Shown: positions 1 to 12,376 of the stretch, one piece after another
Position numbering within the stretch: the first letter of the stretch is position 1
Layout: every line of letters starts with the position of its first letter
Origin: Cytidiella melzeri
Lineage: Eukaryota; Basidiomycota; Agaricomycetes; Polyporales; Irpicaceae
DNA length: 64,000 bases
Direction: 5' to 3'
Assembly (NCBI GenBank): GCA_022592445.1
Contig: JABYQR010000051.1
Span: forward strand, 118,671 to 182,670
Notes under the pieces: generated by a model
Told to the model about the DNA's origin: nothing
The model's input: the letters and a program-made list of their open reading frames with translations, nothing else
The model's database searches: none
Position numbers and translations under genes: made by a program

Positions 1-174
1 AATGACCTTTTCACGGGACTCTGTCCACTCAGGGCCGCGAGCGACGATGCCAATATTGGGGCCGAACAGAGTGTCTTGTTTCTTCTTGGGGGCTGCGGGG
101 GACGCTGGCTCGTTCTGATTAATGTTCATGTCGGCCATGTTGAGGACAACTGGGTCTTGTTGCTGTTGAGCCAT
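1..174 (-). CDS. Partial gene, N-terminal exon of an unrecognised protein
   Basis: An open frame of 58 codons starts at the ATG at 174 and runs off the left edge on the minus strand. It begins MAQQQQDPVV and continues with an Asn/Pro/Lys-rich stretch (PAAPKKKQDTLFGP) and then RGPEWTESREK. The low-complexity start followed by a more ordinary stretch is typical of a first exon. I do not recognise the family, and most of the protein lies outside the window. The ATG is the first in frame. No intron boundary is visible within the piece. Confidence 0.45.
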   Translation of the reverse strand, partial: MAQQQQDPVVLNMADMNINQNEPASPAAPKKKQDTLFGPNIGIVARGPEWTESREKVI

Positions 175-2512
175 GGTTGTCGCACGCCTGGCTATTGGAG
201 TGTCTACACGAGCTAGATAGGGAGTGGTGTGAAGCCTGCGAGTCCTGTTCCAGTTAGAGTACGAATTTGCACCGACTAAACGGTCGAGGGGAGGGGTAAG
301 AGGGAGAAGTTAGTCAGGGAGGAGGTGGTAGTTATAAAGCAAGAACGGTAGCTTACACCAGGAGGCGAGAGTTGCCATGTACTAGCCGACAATTGCGGCG
401 TGGTAGAGAATGAGTGCAACCAGTGAGAGCTCTGACAATTGTTAAGAGGAGTCGCCTTCAGACGCCGAGGCTGCGCTGACCGAGACTACTGCTTCCGCTC
501 GAGTCACGTGCTTCTCGCCGCAAGATGAAGGCAAACGCGACGCGGGAATCATGGGAAAGATGGTTGCAAACCCGCGTGGAAAAAATACACACACAACAGT
601 CGTAGAAGCTGGTTACTCGGCCGACGAGGGGATTATGCACACGATGCCATAGTCGTGGAATCTCACGCCCGCACGAACAGTAACCTTGCCCGCGGAATCA
701 ATACACCTGTACAAGGAAGCCGTCTGCTGCTACAAAAACGTTTTCGAGGCACGGGGTTCTCTAGCTGGTGGTTATAACTGGCTGTTTGTCATTGAAGTTG
801 TTGAAGCACAGCTATCAACTGCTCCCTTCATACAGTCAAGTTCTACAGCACAACCTAGTCGCATCCAGCAGGTGAACTACTGTGTCTTCATCATCATCTG
901 ATTGTGCATCATGGCAGTGATTTGGACAGTAAGCTGCCACCAAGCGCCGAACCCAAGACCCATGAATCCATGCAATACGCCCCAAACGATCTCAGGCGTT
1001 ACTTTAATGCTTGCAGAAGAACGTTCATGTCAGCCACCACAAGACGCTAGTGGTATTAGTAGACGTACGACTCAGCCAAAGGTCCAAAGCTATGCGGGAT
1101 GAAACGTGGAGCGTTGAAAAGGACAGTGGAACAGGTAACGTGGTAAAGAGACAGCCCTATGGCAAGAGCACGCTTGCCCGGCAAGAACTCTAGATTTCAG
1201 CGGCTAAGTGTGCGATGCAAGGCCAGTAAGGAGCTTTACGTACCAGGCAAGCTGAAGCATAGAAGAGCAGCCGCGCACATGCCACCTGCCAGCGCAGCAT
1301 ACAACTGCGTGCACACGTAGCACTCAGTCAGCATTCGGCTTCGAGCCTCGACACATAGAATAGTATTTACCTTTATGAACACTAGCGCTGTGTTATTGAG
1401 CTCAAGGAACGGAAGAGCGGCGGGGGACCATAAACCCTGGATTACTACAGGAATATCCAGCGCGATATGCAGCAAGAAGATAACTGAGCTGGGGAGATAG
1501 CGTTAGAGAATGAGTGCATATCATTCGTACATTTCGAGCAACTCCCTCACTCACAAAGGGTGCCTCAGTTGGACCTGCGACATCTTCGAGTTGTTCTGCC
1601 GAGCGAGGAAAGTGGTGGTGTTGAAGGTGGTCTTGGACTTGGCTGTCAAAACTTCGAACTACCCAGTAATAGACGCCGAGTCGTCCGAGATTAGGACCAT
1701 GTCCACGTGGCTAGAAAGATAATTGCCACGCCGACAGGCACACACCACGGCCGATTGAATCTTGGCATCTCAGGCCCCCGCCTCCCCCACAGCCGTCGGG
1801 ATGCGCCCATATATGGAAGGCATCGTCGAAGTGTCACTTGTTACCAACAAGAACTTTCGACCGTGTATTGGGAGTAGCTGGACTAGCAGTCTGCATCTAA
1901 ATATATCCTTACTCTCAGTAGCTCAGCTTTCCGACTCGTGAGATAAGTGTTGCGGTTTTTGCAAATGTAATCACGTTACCACATCGCGTAGCTGACGGTC
2001 GCTGTATTGAGGTGCTCGTCACAGCGATACCCAGTAGACTCAATAAATTTGGGGCATGGCTTACGAGCTACAAATCTGACTGGTTGCATGGAATGCGTGA
2101 TAAGAAGACCGATAGGACCGGCGCCCTCCTGGTTTTTATCTATTACTATCACAAGCGCAGCCTGGTGCGAAAGAGTGCGACAGACAGTGTGCATACAGCT
2201 TTGGGGTGAATAGCGCGGGTTGTTTCCGTCCTACTTAGTCATTCAGGAAAATGTGATATCACAACGACGAGCCCGGCAAAACTGGTTCCCTTACATCTGT
2301 CTTGCTTGCATCATACCCTCCGCATTGCAAAAGTTAAATCACCCTTCGTAGCCGTGTGTATGAGAGGCGAACCTTGTTTGAGCAGCATGCGTTGACACGC
2401 CCGAAGCGAGCGTAAGGAAGCATAGTAGAAGGCGCGACGTCTACAGCGTGTATACAAGCCAGTTAAAATTACTTGAAGCAACCCTCGTCCTGATAAACAA
2501 GGTTCCAGCGCC
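175..2512. other. Intergenic, no convincing gene
   Basis: The longest open frames here are about 60 to 80 codons, overlap one another in several frames and show no family motif or splice-consistent continuation. A perfect CC(A/T)6GG palindrome of the MADS-box CArG type lies at 1807-1816, but one such site by chance is not surprising. The stretch must hold the promoter of the minus-strand gene at 174 and the 3' region of the bHLH gene. Confidence 0.5.
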
Positions 2513-4965
2513 TCAGTCGCCACCATCATCATCTCCATCATCACCGTCCATCATGCCCGTCCCGCTCCTCCCCAACGGTCCTAGCAGTGCTTCACACGCA
2601 TCCAAGTCCTTGTTTAGATCTATCTTGTCCTCGTCTATCTCGGAGTGGATGCCGACTACAAGTCGAAGCCTGCTGATCTCCTGGCGCAGCAAATCAATCT
2701 CGAGGTCCCGTCTCTCGACTCGTCCCTTCAACCGTCCAATAAAATCGTTGCCGCATCTAAGCAGCTGCAATTTGCTAACGCCTCTGTTCGGGCCATCTAC
2801 ATGACCTTTGAGGGGCCCGCGGGGTGGCATGGCGCCAGGCGGTATAGGCTCGTCGGGAAAGCCTTCTTCCGAAGGTAAGGGTATAGGTGGAAGGAGAACT
2901 CGCAGATCATCGAATGAAGTCTTGAGCGAATCTCGCCGCTTTTGTTCCGCGGCTTTATGCGATGTCTTGCGGATATGCAGGGGAGGCTGCTGGCCCTGCG
3001 TAGATAAAGCAGAAGAAGGGTCTGCGGGGGAAAGAGAGCCCCGCATTGCGGAGTTATTGCTCGCTGTATGCACAATGAGATCAATAAGCCATATTGCTAG
3101 CCTAGTAATCTTACTCACCGGGACGTATTGGCTTCAAAGCCGGACTAACGAGCGGAGTGCGTTCACCGGCGAGGTTAGAATTAATGGTGGCGCTTCTGGG
3201 GCGACTAGATTTCTTTGTAGGCTTCTGTGCGGGAGGTGCAAGAGAGCTTTGCGTACCAAGCCGACCTAATTTCATGATGCTGGAAGGGGTGACGGGCATT
3301 ATCGGTTGCTTGCGAACGTCGGTCTGGGACTCGCCCACAACAGGTGCAGAAGGGTCAGCGTTGTGGAGGAGAAACTCCATCTGGGCCTGTTGTGCAGAAG
3401 GTGGTGCAGCAGGCGGCGGCATGGATAGGTCAACTGGTGAGGGGCTATCGCCTGGAAGATCGCCACCAGGTCCTGTCGCGGTGCGTCGGGCACTTCGCCT
3501 GTTGAATGGAAGAGGAATAGGTCCGTGAGTAGCCGGGAATACTGGAGTTGAGGTAGCACTCTTTGTGCCGCCTCTCAGAGCGTTCGTGGCCTTCTGCTTT
3601 TGAGGATGGACGCCTTGTCTTTGCCTCGTAGATCTACCAAGGCTACCAGAGGCTTCATCGCTACCAGAAGATACCGTGCGTGTTCTCTTGATACCGGAAA
3701 TTTGGCCTGATGGAGGAGCGGTATGGCCTGCGGGACTCTGTTGCTGAGGTTGACTGCTGTTCGACACCGGTGTGCCAGAAGATGCTGATGTTGCGTTGTA
3801 TGCGCCGAGCCAAGGACTCGTCAGCGGCGACATTTCTTCAAACTCCAGCTCCGCTGTTGAAGGCAGTGGGCCGTAAGGACTGTTCATGTTGCTTCCTGAA
3901 CCACCTCCGAGATGCCCCTGGATATTCTGGAAGACTATGTTCGCGGGTGCGCTGTGAGGTGCAGCAGGCATGACGCTATGCTGGCCATGTGGATTGGGCA
4001 CTTGATTCTGAAGTTGGTGGTTGGGTAAATAGGAACTGTGTTGATTGTATGCTTGAATTTGTGGGGAAGGATGAGACGACGAGGCAGACTGGAGGAGCAT
4101 TGTTGGTACAAAATCTGGGCTGGGTTGAGGTGGAAGTTCTGCCGAGGCAGCTAAAATTACGACACATGAGCAATGAACTTGAAATTATTTTGTCAAGAGA
4201 AATGCAGGAACAGGAGCAGACGACCCTAGGCACACCAGATGGGAAGGCCCTCCGGTGAAGGGTCCGTAAACACAGCGACGGCAACAGCCACGCATACGAC
4301 CTCCAGCATTCTTCGCCCGCCTTGCTCCTCACAGCAAAAATAGTGTACCAACTCGAAGGGCTTAATCAATAGATAACTAGAATGGCACGCACCGGGAGTT
4401 GGCAGGTATTGTTGCTGATCTCTTGAGCGGCTGGGATCGACCATCATTGATACTGGAAGCGAGCCAAACGATGACTGTCCACTCAAGAGCTCAATCTAAA
4501 ACAAAGGTGTCAGCATACCGGCTCAAGAGCGACGGTCGCCTGAAACTTGAGGTGAGTGAAAGGACTGACCTGCTGCTGGAAGATCTGGGTCTGCAACTGA
4601 TAGAGCTGTTGCAGCTGATTCAACCTCATTTGCTGTTCCACGAGCATTTGCTGGTTCGACTGGGAGCCAGGAGCTGCAGATGCTGGCATAGAAGAAGGAC
4701 CACCGGCATTGGGAGAGGCATTTGCCATGAGGTTGTCGAGAACGTCCATGCTAACGTTCGGGTTGTTTTGCTGCATATTCATGCCACTCATCTCAAACAG
4801 CTCTTGTAGCGAGGGCGTGTGAGCCCGGGGAGGGGTGAGGGAGTGAGGAGGATGGTCTGTGTGAAGGTAGGCGTTGTAGAAGTCTTTCTGATTGCCATGG
4901 GCGCTAACCTCCGCGTTCATCGTCGCCTGCAGCAGCGTCAAGGAGTGCTGAGCGGACCTATGCAC
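2513..4965 (-). CDS. bHLH transcription factor with an extended loop
   Basis: Four exons join in frame: 4965-4570, 4495-4393, 4150-3119 and 3063-2513, giving 693 residues. Introns have GT-AG ends (74, 242 and 55 bp). The N-terminal 500 residues are low complexity, rich in Gln, Pro and Ser. Near the C-terminus is a basic helix-loop-helix domain: the basic region reads HKAAEQKRRDSL, with the His/Glu/Arg triplet that reads E-boxes in this family. Helix 1 is SFDDLRVLLP; helix 2 (SKLQLLRCGNDFIGRL) runs into a leucine-zipper-like coiled coil. The loop is about 45 residues long and Pro/Gly-rich, against 6 to 9 in most animal factors. The tail is Asp/Gly-rich. A second in-frame ATG at 4920 could be the true start. 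Function is inferred from the domain only; targets are unknown. The 242-bp intron could hide a further small exon. Confidence 0.8.
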
Positions 4966-5167
4966 GGCAAGTATCGAGAAGAAGTATTCAAAGGACGAGG
5001 AGTGCGACCCTGAGACAAGCAGCTGAGGTGGATTGCTTTAGTCAAACAAATTTACAGTAGCTGAAAAAACCAATGAAAAATGCAACCAGTGTCGGGGCAT
5101 AGTCGGATTTTCGGCACAGCGCAATGCTTATCTCAATATGTGTTGTCTGCTGTCAGAGATTTCGCAG

Positions 5168-5240
5168 TCCCGTTTAGCTCAGTTGGTAGAGCGCGTCACT
5201 AGTAATGACGAGGTCAGTCGTTCGAGTCGGCTAATGGGAA
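5168..5240 (+). tRNA. tRNA-Thr (anticodon AGT), no intron
   Basis: The full cloverleaf can be drawn. The acceptor stem pairs TCCCGTT (5168-5174) with AATGGGA (5233-5239), with one G-T pair. The D-arm is GCTC/GAGC and the anticodon stem CGTCA/TGACG around loop CTAGTAA, anticodon AGT at 5201-5203. The T-arm is AGTCG/CGGCT around TTCGAGT, and the discriminator is A5240. The gene is 73 nt, without intron or encoded CCA. Confidence 0.93.
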
Positions 5241-7690
5241 AACTTGATGGCGGCTTTGTTTTGTCACTTGCATTCACCTGGCTGGTTGTCTCGTGCTGGT
5301 TGGTCCGCTTTTAGGTTGTTCCTCCTTTGACTAATCCCTGCCAGACTTTATTGTGGCACCAGTAAAGGCTTGCTGGTGGTGTCATCGGGCCTGGTTGCAA
5401 GGAACCAACTTCAAATGCTTTGAGTTTGACTGCTTCAAGTTTGCACTTTGTTGTGCAGAGCAATGGCTATTTGTACCAATGGGTGATGTTAGCTCACATT
5501 TGGTATGTCTAGCTCCTTGCCTTCCTTTTGAACAGAGGAGTGTGGGCTCAGGCTAATGCCTCAGAGGATGGCTCCTACCACTTGTTTCAGGTGGGTTGTC
5601 AATTTGTTTTCTCGTACACTGCCATGTGTGTGTGTCCACATGCTACCTACTGCTATACATGCTTGCAGTTATCAATGCAGTGAGTGTTTTTCCAGATGGA
5701 AAGGCTTGATACCCAATTGTGCCATCACAGAGCCTTCAGCACAGGGATGTCTGACACTCAGGAACACAGGCTGCTTCATGCATTGTTATAGTATAGTGTG
5801 CGTCTGGCTGAGATCTCTAGCTAATGTATCCGCCGCGAGGAGATCCATTTCTGTGACTGCTCCATAGGCTCCGAACTCGAGCGACGAGCGTAAGCTGTGT
5901 GTAAACGTGGGTGACATGTGCGCAAGACCAGCCAAGCACAAGATAAGGGGTGTCCGATAGATGTTTTCGCTTGGGCTTTCGGTGCGTGGACAATGAGGAC
6001 ACCTCGCGGAGATAATCGACGCCTCGTGAATTCAGGTAGGCTTCGCTTATGAGGTAAGGAAGGATGTTTACAACGGCCACGTGCTGTATTTCATGTGTTC
6101 TATCGCTACACGCACATCAGGCGAACAGCGGGAAAATCGGAGATGAGGTGAGTGAGTTTGTTGTTCGATGTTCGGAGACAAAATCTGTACGTACATAACA
6201 GGTGCTCAGCATGCAGCGTCATGGCAAATACAGCACTATCCATGCTTAGCAGGATGGCGAAGTCGTGTCAATCACCGCAGAATGAGCAACGAGGGCTGAC
6301 CCACTTGGTCAGCGCGGCTGTTTAGGCCGGCGTCATGCACAGTATACGACGCCGCTACTGTGAAGACGCAATCGGTTGGATCTAGTCACGGAATGCGTGA
6401 TTGGATGACGAAGATGATCAAGGATGAAAGATTGGGATTTCGAATTCAGACCTTGTCCAGAGAGAGTGGGAATGTGGACGGCGTACCATATAAGCACTGC
6501 GGGAAGAGAACATTGTTGAAACCCAGGTCCTGGCCGATTAGCTCGTGCGCCGTGCTGCGCGCTGGTATCGGGTTGAAAACGACTTTGTACGAACGCCATG
6601 AGCTGCGGCAGGTCATTGTCATCGGTTGAGCCACATGGACAGCCTGATGAAAATGCGTCTATTGATAGTTGGTAAGGTTGATCAGTGACATGACAGCCCG
6701 TCTGTAGTGAAGGTAACTGCCCGTAACATGAAACGCGGCGGCGCGTCTTAGCCTGCTCCCCACGATTCTTGCACACTGGTGGACATGTTAACGCAGGGAT
6801 GCTCCTGATGGCTTATGGTGCAGCATCAATTTGCAATTGCAGGGAGCAAGGTCGATCTGAAGTGAACAGTAGTCAGTCAGAAGTAGGCGTGGGTATGCGA
6901 CGATCGCCGGCCAGTACGTACAACTCTCACAGATGAGTAGAGACAGTGGAAAGGACAGCTTGTTTCGCCTGTCTCCCAGCGTGCCACTGCGCACAAGATT
7001 TAGTCGCAAGATGTGTACCACAGAAGCCAGACTCGGTAAAAGGTGTTTTAACCGTGACAAGAAGTGATCCGAGCTCAAGTCATGAATGTACACACAGTGG
7101 TAGAGTCCCGAATGAAATTCGAGAGAGTTTGCGATGTAGCCAGGTGCGGCACTAGCACGGAGTACTTGATTGGTACTGAGTTTCGAAGCCGGACGACGGG
7201 GCCAGCGCCGCAGACACGGGATGTTGGAAGAGTCCTACAGTGCCAAAGCGCAAGTGAGTTCTCAAAAACGAAACACGGCAGACATTTTTTCAGACATACC
7301 TCAAACGAACGGACTAGGGTGCGGCGGTCCCATACAGGACCGGCGTGCCGTACACACTAGATTATCTTGTCCAGGGCCCCTTTCTGGAGAAGAGAGAACA
7401 ATCCCTTCGTATTCTGATCGCTGCGACAGTGAAGATGTCAGATGTCAAAAACAGGCCGCCGCTGGTAGCGCAGTACTCTATAGAAATGCTGCTGGGGGAG
7501 TTGATTAGTATTTCTCAAACTCTATATTTGGCGCGGGAAGTGCCTCGAACGTACGCCGGCTGCCGAATCCACAATGTTATCGAACGAGCTTGCCTTGAAC
7601 GAGAACATGTTCTCATGAGAGAGTAGAGTTTATCAAGCGGAGACGAAAAAGACGGGAGATATCACGATCGTTGGATGGGGTTATCACACA
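5241..7690. other. Intergenic; CpG-poor stretch, probably decayed repeat
   Basis: No gene could be supported. From about 5250 to 5820 the base composition differs from its neighbours: CG dinucleotides are nearly absent while TG and CA are frequent, as expected where methylated cytosines have decayed in an old transposon copy. Short open frames on the plus strand there have no recognisable domain. The rest, 5850-7690, has normal composition and only short overlapping frames in all six readings. Confidence 0.4.
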
Positions 7691-7699
7691 ACGCCAGTC

Positions 7700-8290
7700 A
7701 ACACATGCCCATCGAGACCCCAGGTGAACTGAACGAACGGGGGTCGACGAACTTGACGGTCTGAAATTCGAGCTTACAGGATGGACGATCGGACTCGCTG
7801 AGTTCCGAAGCACCATTCACTGGCGGCTCATGCTCTACCGTAGCCTGGGAACAGCTGCGGGCCTCGAGGTAGCAATTTCCCATGGGCAGCGGGACAAGTG
7901 GCCTCGTTGGTTGGTTTAACAAGAGACACGTCGGCCATTGTCTAGCTTGACGACGGAGTAATGGGCGGGAGGGACCGCCTGCAATGGAGAAAAGAATGAA
8001 TTCGAAAATGAACAAAAGCACCGAGCAATGATTCTGACCTGCCGCGTGTGCCGGAATGAGGGGTGAAATCCAGATCTGATGTCGAATCTTCCCTGCAATG
8101 GATGGTCTCCGCTGGATTCCAGGGAATGATGCGTGCGTTTCTGGGCTGCCCAAACGTGGCATAGGCCAGGATGACCAACGCCACTCCCTTTGAGTCGAGG
8201 ATCATCCAAACGCTCATTCCTGTGAACACCTTGAAACAGCGCTGTGCCCCTTTCCCTGCAGTGCTGCATGGATCAGTTTCGCTCAAACAC
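7700..8290 (-). pseudogene. Possible relic of a membrane-protein gene
   Basis: On the minus strand a frame from 8286 reads RCFKVFTGMSVWMILDSKG followed by a hydrophobic segment VALVILAYATFG, which looks like ordinary coding sequence. Further on, PPAHYSVVKLDNGRR in one frame and CLLLNQPTRP in another faintly recall the cysteine-rich start of DHHC palmitoyltransferases, but the DHHC motif itself is not found and the frames do not join through clear introns. I infer a decayed gene or a short unrecognised one. The assignment to palmitoyltransferases is weak. Confidence 0.2.
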
Positions 8291-8750
8291 AGTTTATTGG
8301 GGACGGCTCCGAAGATACCATATCAATTGTTCCTTTGTGTTTGGAATGATGTGAAAGTCGAGTGTGGTTCGACACCCGCTTGAATGTCCGCGCTGGTCTG
8401 TAGCGTGACGTGGCATGCTGGCAATATCCCATAGGACATTCGGCAAATTTCTACCTGCGAAATTGCTGAAGATGAAGGTGAGCAGCAACGAACGTGAGCG
8501 TCCTGTGTTGGATCGTCCCGGCGAGGGGCTCAGAAAGTGGTAGGTGCGCGTGGAAGCGTGTGGATGAACGCGGAGCCAGAACATGGTTACGTAATTATAT
8601 AACTGCCTAATTGGGAAGATGTGCACGCGCGCCTAGTACTAACCCAAATTGGGGGGCACATGCCGCAACAGAGTACAACAAAGGTATAAGTGTCTGGTAC
8701 CTCGACTCCACGCTGCGAACCCATCTCTCGTCTCCTCCCGCACAAAGTAC

Positions 8751-9536
8751 ATGGCCATTCCTCCCTCCTCCGCCATGCACTCTGTGTACACGTCCAAGCC
8801 TCGACGTACGGCGACCGCTGTCCTTGCAGGTCAGTTCGACGTCCGCCCACAACGCGACGTCCTCACCAGCGTTCTAAACGGGGTGCCGGTGTATGAGCTA
8901 GTAGAAAAGACAGAGTTGGAAGAGGATAGGAGAGCACGAAAGAAGGAGAGGAAGGAACGCGAGAAGGAACGCGAGAAGGACAAAAAACGCGCCAAGTCGC
9001 TCTCCAACGCTCCAGAGAGACCTCATATCGTGGCTAGTTCCAGCACAGTCGCGTCCACTTCCACGGTGCCCGTCAAGCGTTCCCAGCCTAATCCCGTACC
9101 TCGAGTCACGCCGACCACTACGTCGTCGTTCTGGCAGGCCCGTCCAGCTATCAACATTGCTACTGGGCATCGCTCTAATTCTGTCACTCCCCCGCCCATG
9201 CCACCCTCATCGCCACCCGCTACGCCTGATCCATCACACTCGTCCGCAACATCCACTGCCTCATCTAAAAGGCCGCATACACCGGACGACGAGGGCAGTG
9301 TTACTGACCGCGGCCGCAGCATCGACTCTATGTCTCCGCAGCCGGACCAACTATCGAGGCCCCCGAGGAAGAAGCGACAGGCCGCAAGAAAGGGTTGGAA
9401 GGGCTGGGTTGAGGGCTCGCCTCCGCCATCGGAGAAGCTTATCAACCTGGATGTGGTGCCAACTCTGGGGGAAAGAAAGACGCGAAGCGGGAAGAGCTTC
9501 GATGCTATCGGTGTTGGGAAAGACAGCTGGGTGTAG
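8751..9536 (+). CDS. Conserved Lys/Ser-rich protein of unknown function
   Basis: A single exon of 261 codons. The start is placed at 8751 (MAIPPSSAMHSVYTS); the frame is open upstream to 8649, but that part reads like untranslated sequence. Three parts can be seen: an N-terminal block (PRRTATAVLAGQFDVRPQRD and then VLTSVLNGVPVYELVE), a highly charged Glu/Arg/Lys helix around residues 60 to 85 that could form a coiled coil, and a Ser/Pro/Thr-rich middle. The C-terminal block has basic clusters (PPRKKRQAARKGWKGW) that could act as nuclear localisation signals, and ends GKDSWV. The ordered ends separated by a disordered middle suggest a nuclear adaptor, but I do not recognise the family and assign no function. 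Confidence 0.75.
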   Translation: MAIPPSSAMHSVYTSKPRRTATAVLAGQFDVRPQRDVLTSVLNGVPVYELVEKTELEEDRRARKKERKEREKEREKDKKRAKSLSNAPERPHIVASSSTVASTSTVPVKRSQPNPVPRVTPTTTSSFWQARPAINIATGHRSNSVTPPPMPPSSPPATPDPSHSSATSTASSKRPHTPDDEGSVTDRGRSIDSMSPQPDQLSRPPRKKRQAARKGWKGWVEGSPPPSEKLINLDVVPTLGERKTRSGKSFDAIGVGKDSWV

Positions 9537-10387
9537 TTTTGGTGCGGATGCCCTATCACTTGATGCAACGGTTCGATAACTAATTGTCGTCGTCCGCAAT
9601 GTCCAGCGTCGTCTTCTTAGCACTACCCATGAACGTCTAGAAGTCTACTCAACTGCTATGAGGTCTACGCTATATCTCCGGTCGGGTCTGCTCATACACT
9701 CGAGAACCTTCCATTATTTGCTCAATGCTTTAAAAATGTCTTCATATCGTTTGCTTGATTTTGGAATGATTCCTTTCGTTGTCTTATGACCACCAGCTAC
9801 TGTTCTGTCTCCTTACCAACCTCTGTAGAAGGTCATCCAACGTTGTTCTCATTCTCATTGCCCTTTCTGCCCTTTCACTGTATAATATCATATTAGTGTA
9901 CCCAAAATTCCCTGGCGCGACGGCTCGATTCGACCGCAATTACGATAACATATCCACATTGTTCACCGATTGCGTATCAACATATCAATGGCCGCCAATT
10001 TACTTCGATGCAACGTGTTTGGACGAGTGTGCAGCGTGAGTTTGATGAGCGCTTATTTGAGCTCTGCTCGCTGTGTGCCGCTCAACCATCTTCACCCATA
10101 ACCATCTCAAGCTCCTTCGACGTCGGTCTACACACGACAAGTGCAGTGTGCTCTGGCTAAATCCTCTCTACTTCAAAAGGACCCTGGTCAATTTGTTTGC
10201 AACGCCGTCGTCACTGTTCTGGTTTCTGCTACGTACGACGACCTCTCGTGCACCGCAACGCAACAGCGGCGTATTGTTCTCTTGCTCTGCCCTCTCATCC
10301 TCCTGCAAAGATTGTTTCTACTACCTCTGGACTACCTGGAGTCAACAAACCCACCAGCTGTCAACACTAATTCAAGGCAGAGTGGAA
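9537..10387. other. Intergenic region with possible first exon of MTG1
   Basis: This holds the 3' end of the Lys/Ser-rich gene and the promoter of MTG1. An ATG at 9987 opens a short frame (MAANLLRCNVFGRVCS) that ends exactly at a GTGAGT donor at 10035. It has the Arg-rich, acid-free look of a mitochondrial presequence, so it may be the true first exon of MTG1. I could not find a single intron joining it in phase to 10388, so it is left outside the gene model. Confidence 0.3.
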
Positions 10388-12376
10388 ATGCTACATAGCA
10401 TACCGTTCCCTGTGCTACCTGTACCGCCGTCGTGGTACCCAGGCCATATGACACAGTTCACAAGGAAGCTGCCTACCATCCTACGGCGCACCGATGTTGT
10501 CCTGGAGCTCCGAGATGCCAGACTTCCTCTGACGAGCATCAACCGTAACTTTGAGGGTAAGTCTCCCTATCTCATCGGGCGGGGTTGTCGGTCGGGCGGG
10601 AAGTGAGATGATAGGCGATTTGATAGGGTGGGAAATGAGGCTGCCTCCGGCGTCTTGACGTTAGAAAACAATGCCCACTTGAGCGGCTTAGAGGATGGGA
10701 GAGACCGGATCAGCGTCCGTGTGTGATTTATTATGGGAGAGCAGGGAGACGGTGCGTCGGGCCTGGCGTCAGTGTTCCTACACTGGTCTTGTCAATGTAG
10801 CGCAACCGATTACATGAGCACGAGGTTTCTGGTCCCGACAGACGTGGTTTTCCACTTTGCTGCCAAATAAGGTACCGAAAAATAAACGCTGACTTGGGAC
10901 AATACATCTAGGTGCCTTGCAAAAGTGGCGACTAGAAAGAGGAGGACACAACCTGGTGTCTCGCTCGTCTTCCGAACCCCACAGTCTGACACCTGCTCCC
11001 AGAGAGTACGGCGCTACCTGCGAACGGATCGTAGTGTTCAACAAGCGCGATTTGGTCCCAGAGTGGGGAATCGAGGTAAGTCACCTCTTACTGCCCCCAG
11101 GAGTTGTGTTCTGAAGTATAGGCCGCAGTAGCCTTTTCGGAAAGCGATGACCACCAAGTATCCCGACCAGACAGTATTTTTTGCATCTTGGAATCACCGA
11201 CAAGACGTCAAGCGACTAAGTAACTTGCTTATCGGTGAGCTAACCCAGATGCGGCCTGTCTCTAAGGCTGCATTGTATGATAACTGTAGGTGGCTGATCT
11301 CTGACTTACAGATATAGCAAAACAAAGCCCTGGCGCACCTGAGATGAACGTGCTAGTAGTCGGCATGCCTAATGTCGGCAAGTCGACACTGCTGAATGCT
11401 CTTAGAACGACCGGGATCTCCGGACGTGAGTGCTACGTTTCCCCTGCGCTTTCAGTTTTTCAAATACCGCTGACGCACTTGTTATCTAGCGACAGCAAAA
11501 GCTCTGCGTACATCTGCTCAGCCGGGCATGACGCGTGCACTGTCCACACGCCTTAAGCTCTGCGAGGATCCTCTGGTATACTCCTTCGACAGTCCTGGTG
11601 TAATGCTTCCCTTCTTGGGCCGTGGCGATCGAGGAGCGGAGAGAGGCGTGAAGCTAGCCCTTATAGGTGTGTTCAATTCTAGCCGCTATGTACTTCAGCA
11701 TAGCAAATACTTACTTGCTCCGTACGCCACCCAATAACATGGTCGCATACTCATTAGCCGGTATCAAAGAAGGCCTATACGACACTGAGTCACTGGCCTC
11801 ATATTTGCTTTACCGATTCAATATTTTGGATCCTATAGGTACAGTGTCTTTCTAACCTACATATACGGTTTACTGACGGCTTTTTACCGCTCAGCACCCG
11901 CATATTTGACACTCCTACCAGAAGGGGCGTCACCTATGACTGACGTATATGATTTCCTCGAGGCGCTCGCACATCGCCTAGCAATGATCAAGAAAGGCGG
12001 CATACCAGACATTTCACGCGCAGCGGTGTGGTTCGTTAATTGGTGGCGGATGCAAGGCAGCCGACTATCCGCTTCTGCGCCATTAATTGCTCACAGCTTG
12101 TCTTCACTCGCTACACCGCTCACACACCGTCGCGGCTGGGGATTCGACTTCGAGTGGTCAGTGGACCGCACAGAAGCTGCAAACTACGATGCCACCGTGG
12201 TGCAACGGAAGATGGAGGAGTGCATCGATGCATTTGAGGCTGAGGCTCAGCAGGAAAAGGAGGGAGGTGAGACGGTCAGCTCTACACAGGAAAAGAAAAT
12301 TGCACGGGAGCATCTGCTTGCAAAACGGATGGCAAGGTCGAAGGCAAGGCATACGGCACGTCGAGGCACCGCTTAA
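10388..12376 (+). CDS. MTG1: Mitochondrial ribosome-associated GTPase 1
   Basis: Seven exons join in frame: 10388-10556, 10912-11075, 11132-11234, 11312-11425, 11490-11666, 11758-11838 and 11895-12376, giving 429 residues. The protein opens with the WYPGHM motif of the YlqF/MTG1 family. Its GTPase motifs are circularly permuted, as in that family: G4 (NKRDL) comes before G1 (GMPNVGKST) and G3 (DSPG). The family binds the large mitochondrial ribosomal subunit at a late assembly step, so the protein should act in mitochondria. The C-terminal third ends in a basic, Glu-rich helix. The first intron, at 355 bp, is several times longer than the others (56 to 91 bp). The N-terminus is uncertain: the ATG at 10388 gives no clear presequence, and an upstream exon at 9987 is possible. 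Confidence 0.88.

Noticed and set aside
1807..1816. CArG box (CCATATATGG) as an Mcm1-type site
   Set aside because: A lone palindrome in 2.3 kb of non-coding DNA, with no gene start within a convincing distance.
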